A stretch of 64,000 bases of DNA from Streptomyces sp. NBC_01237 (GTDB lineage Bacteria; Actinomycetota; Actinomycetes; Streptomycetales; Streptomycetaceae), in assembly GCF_035917275.1 (NCBI RefSeq), contig NZ_CP108509.1, positions 434,001 to 498,000 of the forward strand, read 5' to 3'. Below, in pieces: positions 33,979-41,990 of the stretch. Numbering within the stretch: the stretch's first letter is position 1; every line of letters begins with the position of its first letter. The notes beneath the pieces were generated by a model. The model had not been told where the DNA came from, searched no databases, and saw nothing but the letters and a program-made list of their open reading frames with translations. The position numbers and the translations under genes are program-made.

Positions 33979-34988
33979 CCGCCGTCCTGCACGCCACCGG
34001 ACTCTCGGTGGTCCACCGCACCCGCTCCGGACCACTGCACGCCGTCAGCGAGGTCGACCTGACACTGCGCGAACGCCGCACCCTCGCCCTGGTCGGCGAG
34101 TCCGGCTCCGGCAAGAGCAGCATCGCCAAAGCCCTCCTGCGGCTGCCCCCGCCCACCGCCGGAACCGTCACCCTCGACGGCACCGACCTCGCCACCCTGA
34201 CTCCCCGTGCGCTGCGCGCGCTGCGTCCACGGATGCAGATGGTCTTCCAGGACCCGTTGTCCTCGCTCAACCCGCGCCGCCAGGTCAGCGACCTGGTGGC
34301 GGAACCGCTCGACGCCCACCCCGACCCGGCACGCGACCGTGCGGCCGTCATCGAACGGCAGCTGAACGCGGTGGGGCTGCCGCCCGGCCTGTTCGGCGAC
34401 CGTCGGCCGGGCCAGCTCTCCGGCGGTCAGGCCCAGCGCGTCGCCATCGCCAGGGCGCTCGCCGCCGAGCCCCGCGTACTCATCGCCGACGAAGCCGTTT
34501 CCGCCCTCGACGTCTCCGCCCAGGCCACGGTGCTGAACCTGCTCCGCCGGCTCACCGAGGACCGCGGCCTGGCAAGCCTGTTCATCTCCCACGACCTCGG
34601 CGTCGTGCGGGCGGTCAGCGACGACGTCGCCGTGCTCCAGCTCGGCCGGCTCTGCGAACAGGGCCCCACCGAAGAGGTCCTCGCGGCCCCGGCCCATCCC
34701 TACACGGCCGCCCTGCTCGCCGCCGTACCCGAACCCGGCCGTCCGCTCGGCGACACCGGTCTGCTTCCCACCGACCCGCCGTCCCCGCTGAACCCGCCTT
34801 CCGGCTGCCGCTTCCGCACCCGCTGCCCACTCGCCGACGCACGCTGCGCCACGCAGACGCCCACCCTGCGCGAAATCGCCCCGCACCGGACGGTCGCATG
34901 CCACCGGCCTCTGATCGCCCCGGCCGCACCAGGGCGGCGAGCGCCCGATCAGCCGATGACCGCGGTGGCTTCGACCTCGACCAGATAG
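33975..34988 (+). CDS. ABC transporter ATP-binding protein, DppF-like
   Basis: 337 residues. Walker A is GESGSGKSSIAKALL, the signature LSGGQAQRVAIARAL, and Walker B region LIADEAVSALD, with the DEAVSALD variant usual in DppF. The C-terminal domain has SGCRFRTRCPLADARC and ends in an Ala/Thr-rich tail. ATG 33975 overlaps the DppD stop as ATGA. The 3' end runs 40 bp into the 3' end of the convergent RidA gene. Confidence 0.9.
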   Translation: MTAVLHATGLSVVHRTRSGPLHAVSEVDLTLRERRTLALVGESGSGKSSIAKALLRLPPPTAGTVTLDGTDLATLTPRALRALRPRMQMVFQDPLSSLNPRRQVSDLVAEPLDAHPDPARDRAAVIERQLNAVGLPPGLFGDRRPGQLSGGQAQRVAIARALAAEPRVLIADEAVSALDVSAQATVLNLLRRLTEDRGLASLFISHDLGVVRAVSDDVAVLQLGRLCEQGPTEEVLAAPAHPYTAALLAAVPEPGRPLGDTGLLPTDPPSPLNPPSGCRFRTRCPLADARCATQTPTLREIAPHRTVACHRPLIAPAAPGRRAPDQPMTAVASTSTR

Positions 34989-35356
34989 TCCGGAGCGGCC
35001 AGCGCCGCGACGCCCAGCAGCGTGCCCGGCGCTACCGGGGTGAAACCCAGCTTCGCTGCGGCCCGCGAGACCCCTTCGAGGAACAGGGGCATCTTGTCGG
35101 GGGTCCAGTCGACGACGTGGACGGTCAGCTTCGCCACGTCCTCGAAGGAAGCACCGACCGCGGCCAGAGCGATGGCGATGTTGAGGTAGCACCGCTCGAC
35201 CTGGGCGGTGAGGTCGCCCTCGCCGACCGTGGCCCCGACAGCGTCAACGGCGACCTGTCCGGCGATGAAGACCAGCTTCGAACCGGTTCCGACCGACACC
35301 TGCCGGTAGACATCGGACTCCGGCAGCCCGTCGGGGTTCACCAGGGTGATGGCCAT
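34949..35356 (-). CDS. RidA family protein (reactive intermediate deaminase)
   Basis: 135 residues of the YjgF/YER057c/UK114 fold. Features are LPESDVYRQVSVGTGSKLVFIAGQVAVDAVG, EVTLTVHVVDW-like LTVHVVDWTPDKMPLFLEG, and APGTLLGVAALAAPDYLVEVEATAVI, where the late Arg/Glu positions usually form the active cleft. Family members hydrolyse enamine/imine intermediates such as 2-aminoacrylate. ATG 35356 follows GGAGAGG. It converges with, and overlaps by 40 bp, the DppF-like gene. Confidence 0.88.
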   Translation of the reverse strand: MAITLVNPDGLPESDVYRQVSVGTGSKLVFIAGQVAVDAVGATVGEGDLTAQVERCYLNIAIALAAVGASFEDVAKLTVHVVDWTPDKMPLFLEGVSRAAAKLGFTPVAPGTLLGVAALAAPDYLVEVEATAVIG

Positions 35357-35587
35357 GCGGTCCCTCTCCTTGCCTTGAGCGCACGCGGGCTCGCTCGGTC
35401 TCTTGTGGTTACCGGGAAACCGTAGGAGAGCCGAGGCTGACATGGAAGAACGCACTTATTGGTGACTGGGGAACCTCATGGTGACCGAGAGGCCGTTCGT
35501 GGGCTTGCCCCGCACACGGTGCCTGACCGAACTGAACGCGCTGGGCGCCGCGCGGCTCCCACGGCGTCTTCGCGTCCGGGAGGCGGC

Positions 35588-36244
35588 CTATCGTGCGCGG
35601 TCGGCCATGAGCGCCCGCATGTCCTTGATCATCAAGGGCCTGAGCTGCTCGGGGGTGTGCGTGGAATCGGCGTAGAGGTTGAAGGAGAACTCGGCTCCGC
35701 CGTCGAGAACCGTGAGGATGAGGACGGCGCCCTCGTTGAGGTCGATGACCCCGAAGTACGCGCGCTCGCCGAGCCCTTCGACGCGTTTCTTGACGATCGT
35801 CGGGCCCGTGTTGGTCTCGACGGCCTCGCCGCTGGCCTCGAATTCCGGACGCGGGTCGGTGGCCCTGTGCAGCTTGAGACGCAGGGTCAGCGTGTTCCCG
35901 GCCTCCTGGCTGCCCTTCTCGACGAGCGTGTCGTTGCACTCCGCGACATCCATCGCCCGGTGGCGGTGCTCCCCGTGGGAGGAGTCGTCCCCGCGGTCGA
36001 AGAGCGCGCCCACGGCGGCCATTTCGGCGTCCGCGCAGAGGTTGTCGCTCATCCGGTACCGCACCTCGCGAACGTCCGAGGCACCACCCGCCAGCAGGAA
36101 TGCCCCGCCACAGACGACGGCGGCCAGAACCGCACCGGCGAGCGCCCACAGCGGACCCCTGCCTCGTCGGGACGGCGCTACAGGGGCCGGTTCCGTGCCC
36201 GGCCGGTCTTCGACGGGGCGGGGCTGCTGCGATGAGATCTGCAC
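35588..36244 (-). CDS. Membrane-anchored hypothetical protein
   Basis: 218 residues: a Pro/Arg-rich cytoplasmic N terminus, one transmembrane helix (about 32-54, LWALAGAVLAAVVCGGAFLLAGG), and an extracytoplasmic domain with two Cys (NLCAD and AECND) that may form a disulfide. No family was recognised. Its 5' flank contains a perfect 13-14 bp hairpin (36273-36308) about 29 bp from the start codon, which may act as a leader structure. Confidence 0.7.
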   Translation of the reverse strand: MQISSQQPRPVEDRPGTEPAPVAPSRRGRGPLWALAGAVLAAVVCGGAFLLAGGASDVREVRYRMSDNLCADAEMAAVGALFDRGDDSSHGEHRHRAMDVAECNDTLVEKGSQEAGNTLTLRLKLHRATDPRPEFEASGEAVETNTGPTIVKKRVEGLGERAYFGVIDLNEGAVLILTVLDGGAEFSFNLYADSTHTPEQLRPLMIKDMRALMADRAR

Positions 36245-36272
36245 GCGTGTGAACCTACGTCACGACCGAGGT

Positions 36273-36308
36273 GGTGCCCCTCCGGGGTCCGGAGGCCGGA
36301 GGGGCACC
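36273..36308. promoter_or_regulatory. Strong hairpin in the leader of the membrane-anchored gene
   Basis: Arms GGTGCCCCTCCGG (36273-36285) and CCGGAGGGGCACC (36296-36308) are perfect complements around a 10-nt loop; a T-A pair extends them to 14 bp. It lies between two divergent transcription units, 29 bp upstream of the minus-strand start. It may be a terminator, an insulator, or a structured 5' leader. Confidence 0.5.
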
Positions 36309-36502
36309 AGCGAAAGGGCAGCCTGAATCCGTCCCCCGAACGCCCCTCCCCCGGGGACTCCGGGCCGGCCGGCCCCAGACCGAATTCGCATGGTGTGACT
36401 TACCGCGCCGACGGGTGAACGGCGGCGCGTTCATGCGGGGCGGTCCTCTCCGACCCGGTACCAACATCGTGACCGGTTCATGGACTTGGGAGTGGGGGCA
36501 CG

Positions 36503-36652
36503 ATGCGTACGGAGGTCAGGGCCACGGTCGTCACGGCGGGCCAGGAAGCGGATGTCCTTGTCCGGTGCTGCCTCGGTGGCGGCGGGAACGCCGGTGCCGG
36601 GGGCGGCAGCGCCGGGCTCGGCACCCCGGTCGAGAGGGTGTCCTCCCGGTGA
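36503..36652 (+). CDS. Small ORF coupled to a metallopeptidase gene
   Basis: 49 codons starting at ATG 36503 behind GGAGTGGGGG. The predicted peptide begins MRTEVRATVVTAGQEADVLV, then has a CC pair and a glycine-rich stretch, and ends VERVSSR. Its TGA (36650-36652) overlaps the GTG start of the metallopeptidase gene (36649), so the two could be co-translated. About 88 percent of third codon positions are G or C, as in real genes here. No homologue was recognised; it may be a leader or small secreted peptide, or a chance ORF. Confidence 0.4.
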   Translation: MRTEVRATVVTAGQEADVLVRCCLGGGGNAGAGGGSAGLGTPVERVSSR

Positions 36653-37248
36653 CGCGGAGCCGGCTGTCCGGGGCACGGTGCCTGCCATGGGCCGCGACGC
36701 TCACCTGTCTGGTTCTCGCGACGACCATCAACCACGCGGTCGCCACCCCGGCAGCGGCACAGCCGACGAGGTGCACCGGCGGGAGGACGGACTCACGCGG
36801 GCATTCCTCGGTCGACGGATCCGAGATCGCGTGGGAGGACGAGACCCGCTACGACGACGCCCGGCAGTTCGCCGCGACGGTGTGGTCCTCCGACGGGCTC
36901 GACCGGGTGACGTTCCCGAAGGACGACGCATCACGGATCGCGGACATGGAATGGTCCGACGTCAACACGACCGACGGCACATGGTTCAACGTCGGCGCCG
37001 CGTGGAGCCCCGGCCCCGGCACCGACTGGATCCGCATGAACAGCGCCTACCTCGGCAAGGGGAAGAAGTTCGGTACGAGGAGTGGGCGGCGCAGGGTCGC
37101 GGCCCATGAACTCGGGCACGCTCTCGGCTTCTGCCACAAGGCGGCGTCCGGGCCGGCGTCTCTCATGAAGCGGCTCCTGGTCGAGCAGCCGGCGGACGGC
37201 CGTCCGACCCGCTCCGACCGTACGAACTATCACGCGCTGTGGGGCTGA
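36649..37248 (+). CDS. Secreted matrixin-like zinc metallopeptidase
   Basis: 199 residues. A signal peptide (ARCLPWAATLTCLVLATTINHAVATPAAAQ) precedes a small catalytic domain with RVAAHELGHALGFCHKAAS, i.e. the HExxHxxGxxH zinc motif of metzincins, then ASLMKRLL, a Met-turn-like segment. The overall length and the DWIRMNSAYL stretch place it in a bacterial M10-like group of short matrixins. It is secreted and presumably degrades proteins or cell-wall material outside the cell. GTG 36649 overlaps the stop of a small upstream ORF. It is followed 2 bp later by another secreted-type gene. Confidence 0.82.
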   Translation: MTRSRLSGARCLPWAATLTCLVLATTINHAVATPAAAQPTRCTGGRTDSRGHSSVDGSEIAWEDETRYDDARQFAATVWSSDGLDRVTFPKDDASRIADMEWSDVNTTDGTWFNVGAAWSPGPGTDWIRMNSAYLGKGKKFGTRSGRRRVAAHELGHALGFCHKAASGPASLMKRLLVEQPADGRPTRSDRTNYHALWG

Positions 37249-37250
37249 CG

Positions 37251-37772
37251 ATGAAGAAGACCCGGATCGTGGCCGTTGCCGGAGCGGCTCTGACGGTCAT
37301 CGTCGCCACCGGCTGGACTGCGTACTCCTACCTCACCCCGGAACGGTCGTTCTTCGAGGCGATGACGCTCCACGATCCGGACGACGACCAGGAGGTCGCC
37401 ACCGCGGCCCGCGACGTCTTCCGCGCGACCGTCGAGCGCCGCACCGGAACCCGGACCATCCAGGACGTGCCCTCCGACCTTTACGAAGTCCGCGTCATCC
37501 GTGCCTACAAGGGCAACCTGACCGGCACGGTCACCATCACCCGGACCACCGGCGGCCCCGCTCTGCGCCCCGGCCACGCCTATGTCATCCCGACCGTGCC
37601 CTGGAACAATCGCGAGCACGAACACGCGGTCCTCGCCGAGGCACTTCCCCGCCCCGCCGACGACCCCGACGCACCGGCCACCACCGTCACCGGCAGGGCC
37701 CGCGGCACCATCGACCAGCACTGGACCTGGGCCGCCACCCACCCTTCACCCGGCCTCGACAGCTACCCCTGA
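37251..37772 (+). CDS. Secreted or membrane-anchored hypothetical protein
   Basis: 173 residues. An N-terminal hydrophobic segment, MKKTRIVAVAGAALTVIVATGWTAYSYL, is an uncleaved anchor or signal. The rest is a beta-rich extracytoplasmic domain (DLYEVRVIRAYKGNLTGTVTITRTTGG, ALRPGHAYVIPTVPW) and a Pro-rich tail. A similar VTVxxVYKG(x)L/VxI pattern occurs in extracellular domains of metalloprotease-associated proteins such as tissue-inhibitor-like folds, but I cannot assign it. It starts 2 bp after the metallopeptidase stop, so an inhibitor or partner role is possible. Confidence 0.7.
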   Translation: MKKTRIVAVAGAALTVIVATGWTAYSYLTPERSFFEAMTLHDPDDDQEVATAARDVFRATVERRTGTRTIQDVPSDLYEVRVIRAYKGNLTGTVTITRTTGGPALRPGHAYVIPTVPWNNREHEHAVLAEALPRPADDPDAPATTVTGRARGTIDQHWTWAATHPSPGLDSYP

Positions 37773-38057
37773 TCACACCTGCGGCATGCGGGCGTCCACC
37801 AGCCGTCGCTGTACTTCCGACACCCGTCGCTGGAGTCGTCCCGGTCGCACGCCCTCGATCCGCATCCACTCGTCGAGGCGCGGCCTCAGATGGCGCGCCA
37901 TACCCGGCCCGTGGCGGCGCAGCGCTGAACGGCTGACCGAGATCTCTTCCTGAATCTCTCTCCGGAGATCGTCGTTCCAGCCCTGCTCCCGGTCTTCCCT
38001 CTCCAGAGGAGCCTTGAGCATGGCCACCGCCTCGTCGAGAACGGTGAGCAGGTCCAT
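37773..38057 (-). CDS. Small hypothetical protein
   Basis: 94 residues, highly charged and helical (MDLLTVLDEAVAMLKAPLERED, then alternating Arg and Glu to the C terminus). ATG 38057 follows GGAGGAG. No family is recognised. It converges directly on the gene ending at 37772 with no spacer. Confidence 0.55.
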   Translation of the reverse strand: MDLLTVLDEAVAMLKAPLEREDREQGWNDDLRREIQEEISVSRSALRRHGPGMARHLRPRLDEWMRIEGVRPGRLQRRVSEVQRRLVDARMPQV

Positions 38058-38228
38058 GGCTCCTCCAAGGCATCAGGGGCAACTGTTTCCCGCGAACGGC
38101 GCGAGCCCACGTCGCTGATCCTCGTGGACGGCCCCGTCGCGATCGTGGTCCACTGCGAGCCCACGAGTCTGTCGCGGGAAAACGAGTCCGCCGGCCGGGC
38201 GGCCGGGCCCACGGAACGGCTGAGGGGC

Positions 38229-38654
38229 ATGGGGACCTATCGCTACAAAGTACAGAAGGGCGGTTTCGGGCTGTTCCTCGGGATCGCAGCCGAGGCCACT
38301 CACCTGACCGGCCCTCCGACCACGGGCGTCCCCGTCAGCAACCGGGTCTGGCTGGACGCTTCCGAAGTCGACAACGCCTTCTACCGTAACCGGCCGGCAC
38401 TCAACGAACGCGAAGTCGCCTGGTTGCGATTCGGCCTGGGCGAAGTGTCCGGCGACATCGAACGCGTCGAGACCAGCCCCTACATCCTGGTCACGGTTCG
38501 GGCCCTGGAGATCTTGGAGGCCGACTACGCCGAGGCAACGCTCGCTCCGGCCATCGCCGGATGGGCCGCGCAGAGGTTCTGCCTGACACTCCGCCCTTGC
38601 GTCGTCGGCCGCGACAGCGCCACCGGCCGGATCACGTTCGACCGGGACGAGTGA
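38229..38654 (+). CDS. Hypothetical protein
   Basis: 141 residues from ATG 38229 (MGTYRYKVQKGGFGLFLGIAAEATHL). No signal peptide or known motif is seen; the segment SPYILVTVRALEILEADYAEATLAPAIAGWAAQ looks like a compact alpha/beta domain. A longer version from GTG 38124 (VDGPVAIVVHCEPTSLSREN) would add 35 residues of plausible strand sequence; neither start has an ideal site. Function unknown. Confidence 0.6.
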   Translation: MGTYRYKVQKGGFGLFLGIAAEATHLTGPPTTGVPVSNRVWLDASEVDNAFYRNRPALNEREVAWLRFGLGEVSGDIERVETSPYILVTVRALEILEADYAEATLAPAIAGWAAQRFCLTLRPCVVGRDSATGRITFDRDE

Positions 38655-38859
38655 CCTATCTGGCCAACCGCGCCGTGATCGCGGTCGGGCCCCGGGCATG
38701 CAGGCAGGTCCCCCACCCGCCTCCGAGTCGATGTGGCATGGCAGCACGACAGTGCCTGCTGGGCCTCAGCGGCGGGCCCGGACAACCGAGGTGACCGCTG
38801 CCCGGGCGGGTCGGGAAACCGTTCGGTCCTCGCCGTGCGAAGGGCTAGCGTGCACCGAC

Positions 38860-39480
38860 ATGGACATCGAAGATCCCAAAGACCTCGTCCGGCGCGGGTA
38901 CGACGCGCTCTCCCTCCGCTATGACCTGGCGTACTCCGCCGAGACGAAGTACCAGCCGTGGATCAGCGAACTGTGCGGTCGTCTCCCGGCGGGAGGCACG
39001 GTGCTGGACCTGGGGTGCGGAAGCGGAGTGCCCGTCGTCCGCGACCTGACGGCCGCGGGCTACCGTGTTACCGGCGTCGACATCAGCGGGGAACAGATCC
39101 GCAGAGCCAGGGAGTCGGTGCCGCAGGCCGAATTCGTCCGTGCTGACGCCACAGCCGTGGAGTTCGGACCGGCCTCCTTCGATGCGGTCGTCTCCCTGTA
39201 TGCGCTCATCCACATCCCGCTCCAGGAACAGCTTCCGCTGCTGGAGAAGATCGCCGGATGGCTGCGCCCCGGCGGTTGGTTCCTGGGCACCACCGGCCAT
39301 CGGGCCTGGACCGGCGTCGATGAGGACTGGTTGGGTGGCGGGACCCCTATGTGGTGGAGCCATGCCGACGCCGCCACGAACCGGAGCTGGATCACTCGGG
39401 CCGGTCTCACCGTCGAGAGGGAAGAGTTCGTGCCCGAAGGCGACAGCGGGCACGCTCTGTTCTGGGCCGGACGCCCCTGA
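38860..39480 (+). CDS. Class I SAM-dependent methyltransferase
   Basis: 206 residues. Motif I is GTVLDLGCGSGVPVVRDL, followed by YRVTGVDISGEQIRRARE, ADATAVEFGPASFDAVVSLYALIHIP and WLRPGGWFLGTTGH, the standard Rossmann order. It is similar to UbiE-like small-molecule methyltransferases. The late WWSHADAATNRSWITRAGLTV segment is typical of the actinobacterial subgroup. The substrate is unknown. A long perfect hairpin follows the stop codon. Confidence 0.87.
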   Translation: MDIEDPKDLVRRGYDALSLRYDLAYSAETKYQPWISELCGRLPAGGTVLDLGCGSGVPVVRDLTAAGYRVTGVDISGEQIRRARESVPQAEFVRADATAVEFGPASFDAVVSLYALIHIPLQEQLPLLEKIAGWLRPGGWFLGTTGHRAWTGVDEDWLGGGTPMWWSHADAATNRSWITRAGLTVEREEFVPEGDSGHALFWAGRP

Positions 39481-39489
39481 CACCCTTCC

Positions 39490-39519
39490 AGCCGCTGTCC
39501 CCGATCGGGGACAGCGGCT
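39490..39519. terminator. Perfect 30-bp inverted repeat terminator
   Basis: Arms AGCCGCTGTCCCCGA (39490-39504) and TCGGGGACAGCGGCT (39505-39519) are perfect complements with no unpaired centre in the DNA. It lies 10 bp after the methyltransferase stop and is the most stable hairpin seen in the window. Confidence 0.8.
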
Positions 39520-39566
39520 CCGACCCGGCCTGAGGACTGCATCGATTCAGCCGGTATCTTCCCGGC

Positions 39567-40295
39567 ATGACACATGAGTTCGATATGGCGCGGTCGCTCG
39601 CTACGGCTGGTGAAGACCGCGGGGCCGCCTGGGTGTTCATCCGGGGATTCGTCGCGGACTGGGTGAAGGCGCTCGGTGATGACGACGGCTGGGACGAGAC
39701 GGATCTCGTGGCCGCCGAGGAAAGGCTCGGCGTCCAGCTGCCGTCGGCGCTTCGAGAGGCGTACCTGCTGATCGGGCGTCGTCGTGACCTCACCAGCAAC
39801 CATGACCTTCTGCTCGGCCCGTCCGAGCTGTACGTGGACGAGGCCGGGGAAGCGCTGGTCTTCCGGCACGAGAACCAGGGCGCCGCGTCCTGGGGAATCC
39901 GGCTCGGCGAGCTGGTGGACGAGGACCCCGCCGTGTTCATCAGGGCCGACTTGGCCGACAAGGCTGCCGAACGCTGGGAGGGGTGGCTGGAACGGCTGTC
40001 GCTGTGCTTCATCGAGATCGTGCTCTCCGAGGCTCTGCAGGCCGACAACGAGCTCTGCGACTTCCTGGGCGACTTCGACGACGACACCCTTGCCCTGCTG
40101 GAACAGAACTGCACCCGGCTGCCGTTCCCACCCTGTCCGAGCAGCGAGAAGGAACAGGGCACCCGCTGGTTCCTCGGCGCCGATGTGCTGCTGCGCGACG
40201 ACGGAATAGCCCTTCTGGCCCGCGGCCGTACCGAAGCGGCCCTCGACAGCCTGCGCGACCTGCTCCCCGGCGACTGGCTCAACGACTTCCGGTAG
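39567..40295 (+). CDS. SMI1/KNR4 (SUKH) family protein
   Basis: 242 residues, full-length paralogue of the amber-interrupted gene at 7358. The SMI1/KNR4 core is LVAAEERLGVQLPSALREAYLLIGRR, then NHDLLLGPSELYVDEAGEALVF, GLWGIRL-like ASWGIRLGELVDEDP and the C-terminal RWFLGADVLLRDDGIALLARG. It is cytoplasmic. Family members include toxin-immunity proteins; no toxin gene is visible near it. Confidence 0.8.
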   Translation: MTHEFDMARSLATAGEDRGAAWVFIRGFVADWVKALGDDDGWDETDLVAAEERLGVQLPSALREAYLLIGRRRDLTSNHDLLLGPSELYVDEAGEALVFRHENQGAASWGIRLGELVDEDPAVFIRADLADKAAERWEGWLERLSLCFIEIVLSEALQADNELCDFLGDFDDDTLALLEQNCTRLPFPPCPSSEKEQGTRWFLGADVLLRDDGIALLARGRTEAALDSLRDLLPGDWLNDFR

Positions 40296-40372
40296 ATCAC
40301 TTCCGGCCGTCTGCCGGCCGGCCCCGTCCCTCTTCCATCGGGGGCTGATGTCCATGCCGGCCGAGGTGGGCC

Positions 40373-40534
40373 AGGGCTGTCCCGTCATCCCTGGTGGATC
40401 GGCGCGCGGCGTCGGATGCGGTGCGTCGCAAGGCTCAGGGACGTCCGCATACGGGATGTACGCGGGCGTTCCGACAACGCCGGGAGGTGCCGTAGCTGTC
40501 GTCGCGCGCCCGACGGGGATGACGGGACAGCCCT
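40373..40534. mobile_element. MITE-like element with 18-bp terminal inverted repeats
   Basis: GGGCTGTCCCGTCATCCC (40374-40391) is repeated in inverted orientation at 40516-40533, with an extra matching A/T outside. The element is about 160 bp and encodes no transposase. The repeat resembles the terminal sequences of IS5-type insertion sequences common in Streptomyces; this is from memory and needs a search. I could not see a clear target-site duplication. Confidence 0.55.
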
Positions 40535-40563
40535 TGGGTGGCGCGGACTGACACAATGGGATC

Positions 40564-41022
40564 ATGAACGCAGTGGACCTTGGCGACTTCGTTGTGCGCC
40601 GTGCAAATGAGTCGGAGTCGGGCGCGCTGGTGGAGATCGACTCGGTCGCGGTCGAGGGGGACGCCGAGCGGCGGGCGAATATCCGCAAGTGGTGCGAGCA
40701 GGGCTTGGTGATCGTCGCGGAGGACGCGTCCGGCCTGCTCGGCTACTGCGTGGTTGAGTACACGTTCTTCGAACAGGGCTTCGTCACGATGCTGATGGTG
40801 GCGTCGGCAGCCCGCGGGAGGGGCGTTGGCCAGCGGTTGCTGGACGCCGTGGCGGCTTCGTGCACGACCTCGAAACTGTTCACCTCGACCAACGTGTCCA
40901 ACCAGCCGATGCAACGACTGCTCCAACGAGCCGGCTGGAGCCCGGTCGGCCTTCTCCACGGCCTCGATGAGGGCGATCCCGAGCTGTTCTACCTTTGCCG
41001 GCCGCAGAACACGCCGGTCTGA
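40564..41022 (+). CDS. GNAT family N-acetyltransferase
   Basis: 152 residues, a single-domain GNAT. FVVRRANESESGALVEIDSVA opens the fold, LLGYCVVEYTFFEQGFVTMLMVASAARGRGVGQRLLDAV holds the acetyl-CoA loop, and NVSNQPMQRLLQRAGWSPVG is the terminal strand. Substrate unknown. Confidence 0.88.
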   Translation: MNAVDLGDFVVRRANESESGALVEIDSVAVEGDAERRANIRKWCEQGLVIVAEDASGLLGYCVVEYTFFEQGFVTMLMVASAARGRGVGQRLLDAVAASCTTSKLFTSTNVSNQPMQRLLQRAGWSPVGLLHGLDEGDPELFYLCRPQNTPV

Positions 41023-41310
41023 GACGGACCGCACCGAGGAGATCGGCGGGAGCGGTTCCGGCTTCATCCCGAAGTGAGATCCGAGGTCTACGTGCGCTGC
41101 CGGGGACCGGTCGACGGATTCCCCGCCGTACGCGGACACCTGGCGGCGACGGTGGTTCAGACCTGTCCGGTCCTCACCTCATGGGGCCGACGGTCACTGT
41201 CTGTGATGCCATACTCAGGCGGTAGATCCGCATGAGCCGGCGCGTCGCCCGAACAGGGCCTGATTCATCCTGTGCTGACGCCCCCGCATGTCCAGGTGGA
41301 AGGACCGCCC

Positions 41311-41463
41311 ATGACGCTCCAGGCCGAGAAGACCACCATTCACCCGGACACCGCCTACAAAGCGTGGCTCGGTCACACCATGAATTGCCCCGCCTGCCGG
41401 ACCACCACCACCTGCGCCACCGCCGTCCGTCTCGGCCGTACCTGGCGCGAGACCCGCCAATAA
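41311..41463 (+). CDS. Small CPxC-containing protein
   Basis: 50 residues from ATG 41311, 6 bp after GGAAGGA. The sequence MNCPACRTTTTCATAVRLGRTW has three closely spaced Cys, which suggests zinc binding or a disulfide. Its composition and ribosome site support a real gene. No family is recognised. Confidence 0.5.
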   Translation: MTLQAEKTTIHPDTAYKAWLGHTMNCPACRTTTTCATAVRLGRTWRETRQ

Positions 41464-41990
41464 CGCCACACCCAACCGGTGTCGAACCTGATCCGCCGAC
41501 CGGCCACGGACCACGGCGACGGACCACGTCGCTCGCGCCGCCGACGTCACGGCCCTCCGCCGTCCGGCCGACCCTCCGGTACACGGCACGCGAGTCGCTG
41601 ATCCTCCGCGCCGTGGACACGGTGCGGTGCGGCGGGTAGGTCACCCCCGCCACGGTGGCCGGCCTGAATCAGCCGCGTCCAGCGCGTGGGGAGGGGGCCA
41701 CCGCACCCACACAGGTCGGCCCGCCACGCTTCGTCGCGCAACCCGGCCGACCCGCAACGTGCCCACCCCCGCCGTACCGATCCGGCGGCCATAGGCGGCC
41801 CGCTGATCACGACCGTGCCAGGGCCCTTCGAGCACTTACGCATTGCGGCCGCCTTCCAAGTTCGCCGAACGGGTAGAAGAGCACGGCACGTTGGTGATCT
41901 GATGTCCATTTCCGCCCGTTCACGTCCGCGCACGTCACAGCGGCGAAGCCGAAGGACACCCAGGACGGATCCGACGCGAAGGCGGCAAGA
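41464..41990. other. Gene-poor stretch upstream of the membrane receptor-like gene
   Basis: About 530 bp without a convincing gene. It probably contains the promoter of the gene at 41991 and the terminator region of the small Cys-rich gene. No strong dyad was noticed. Confidence 0.4.
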
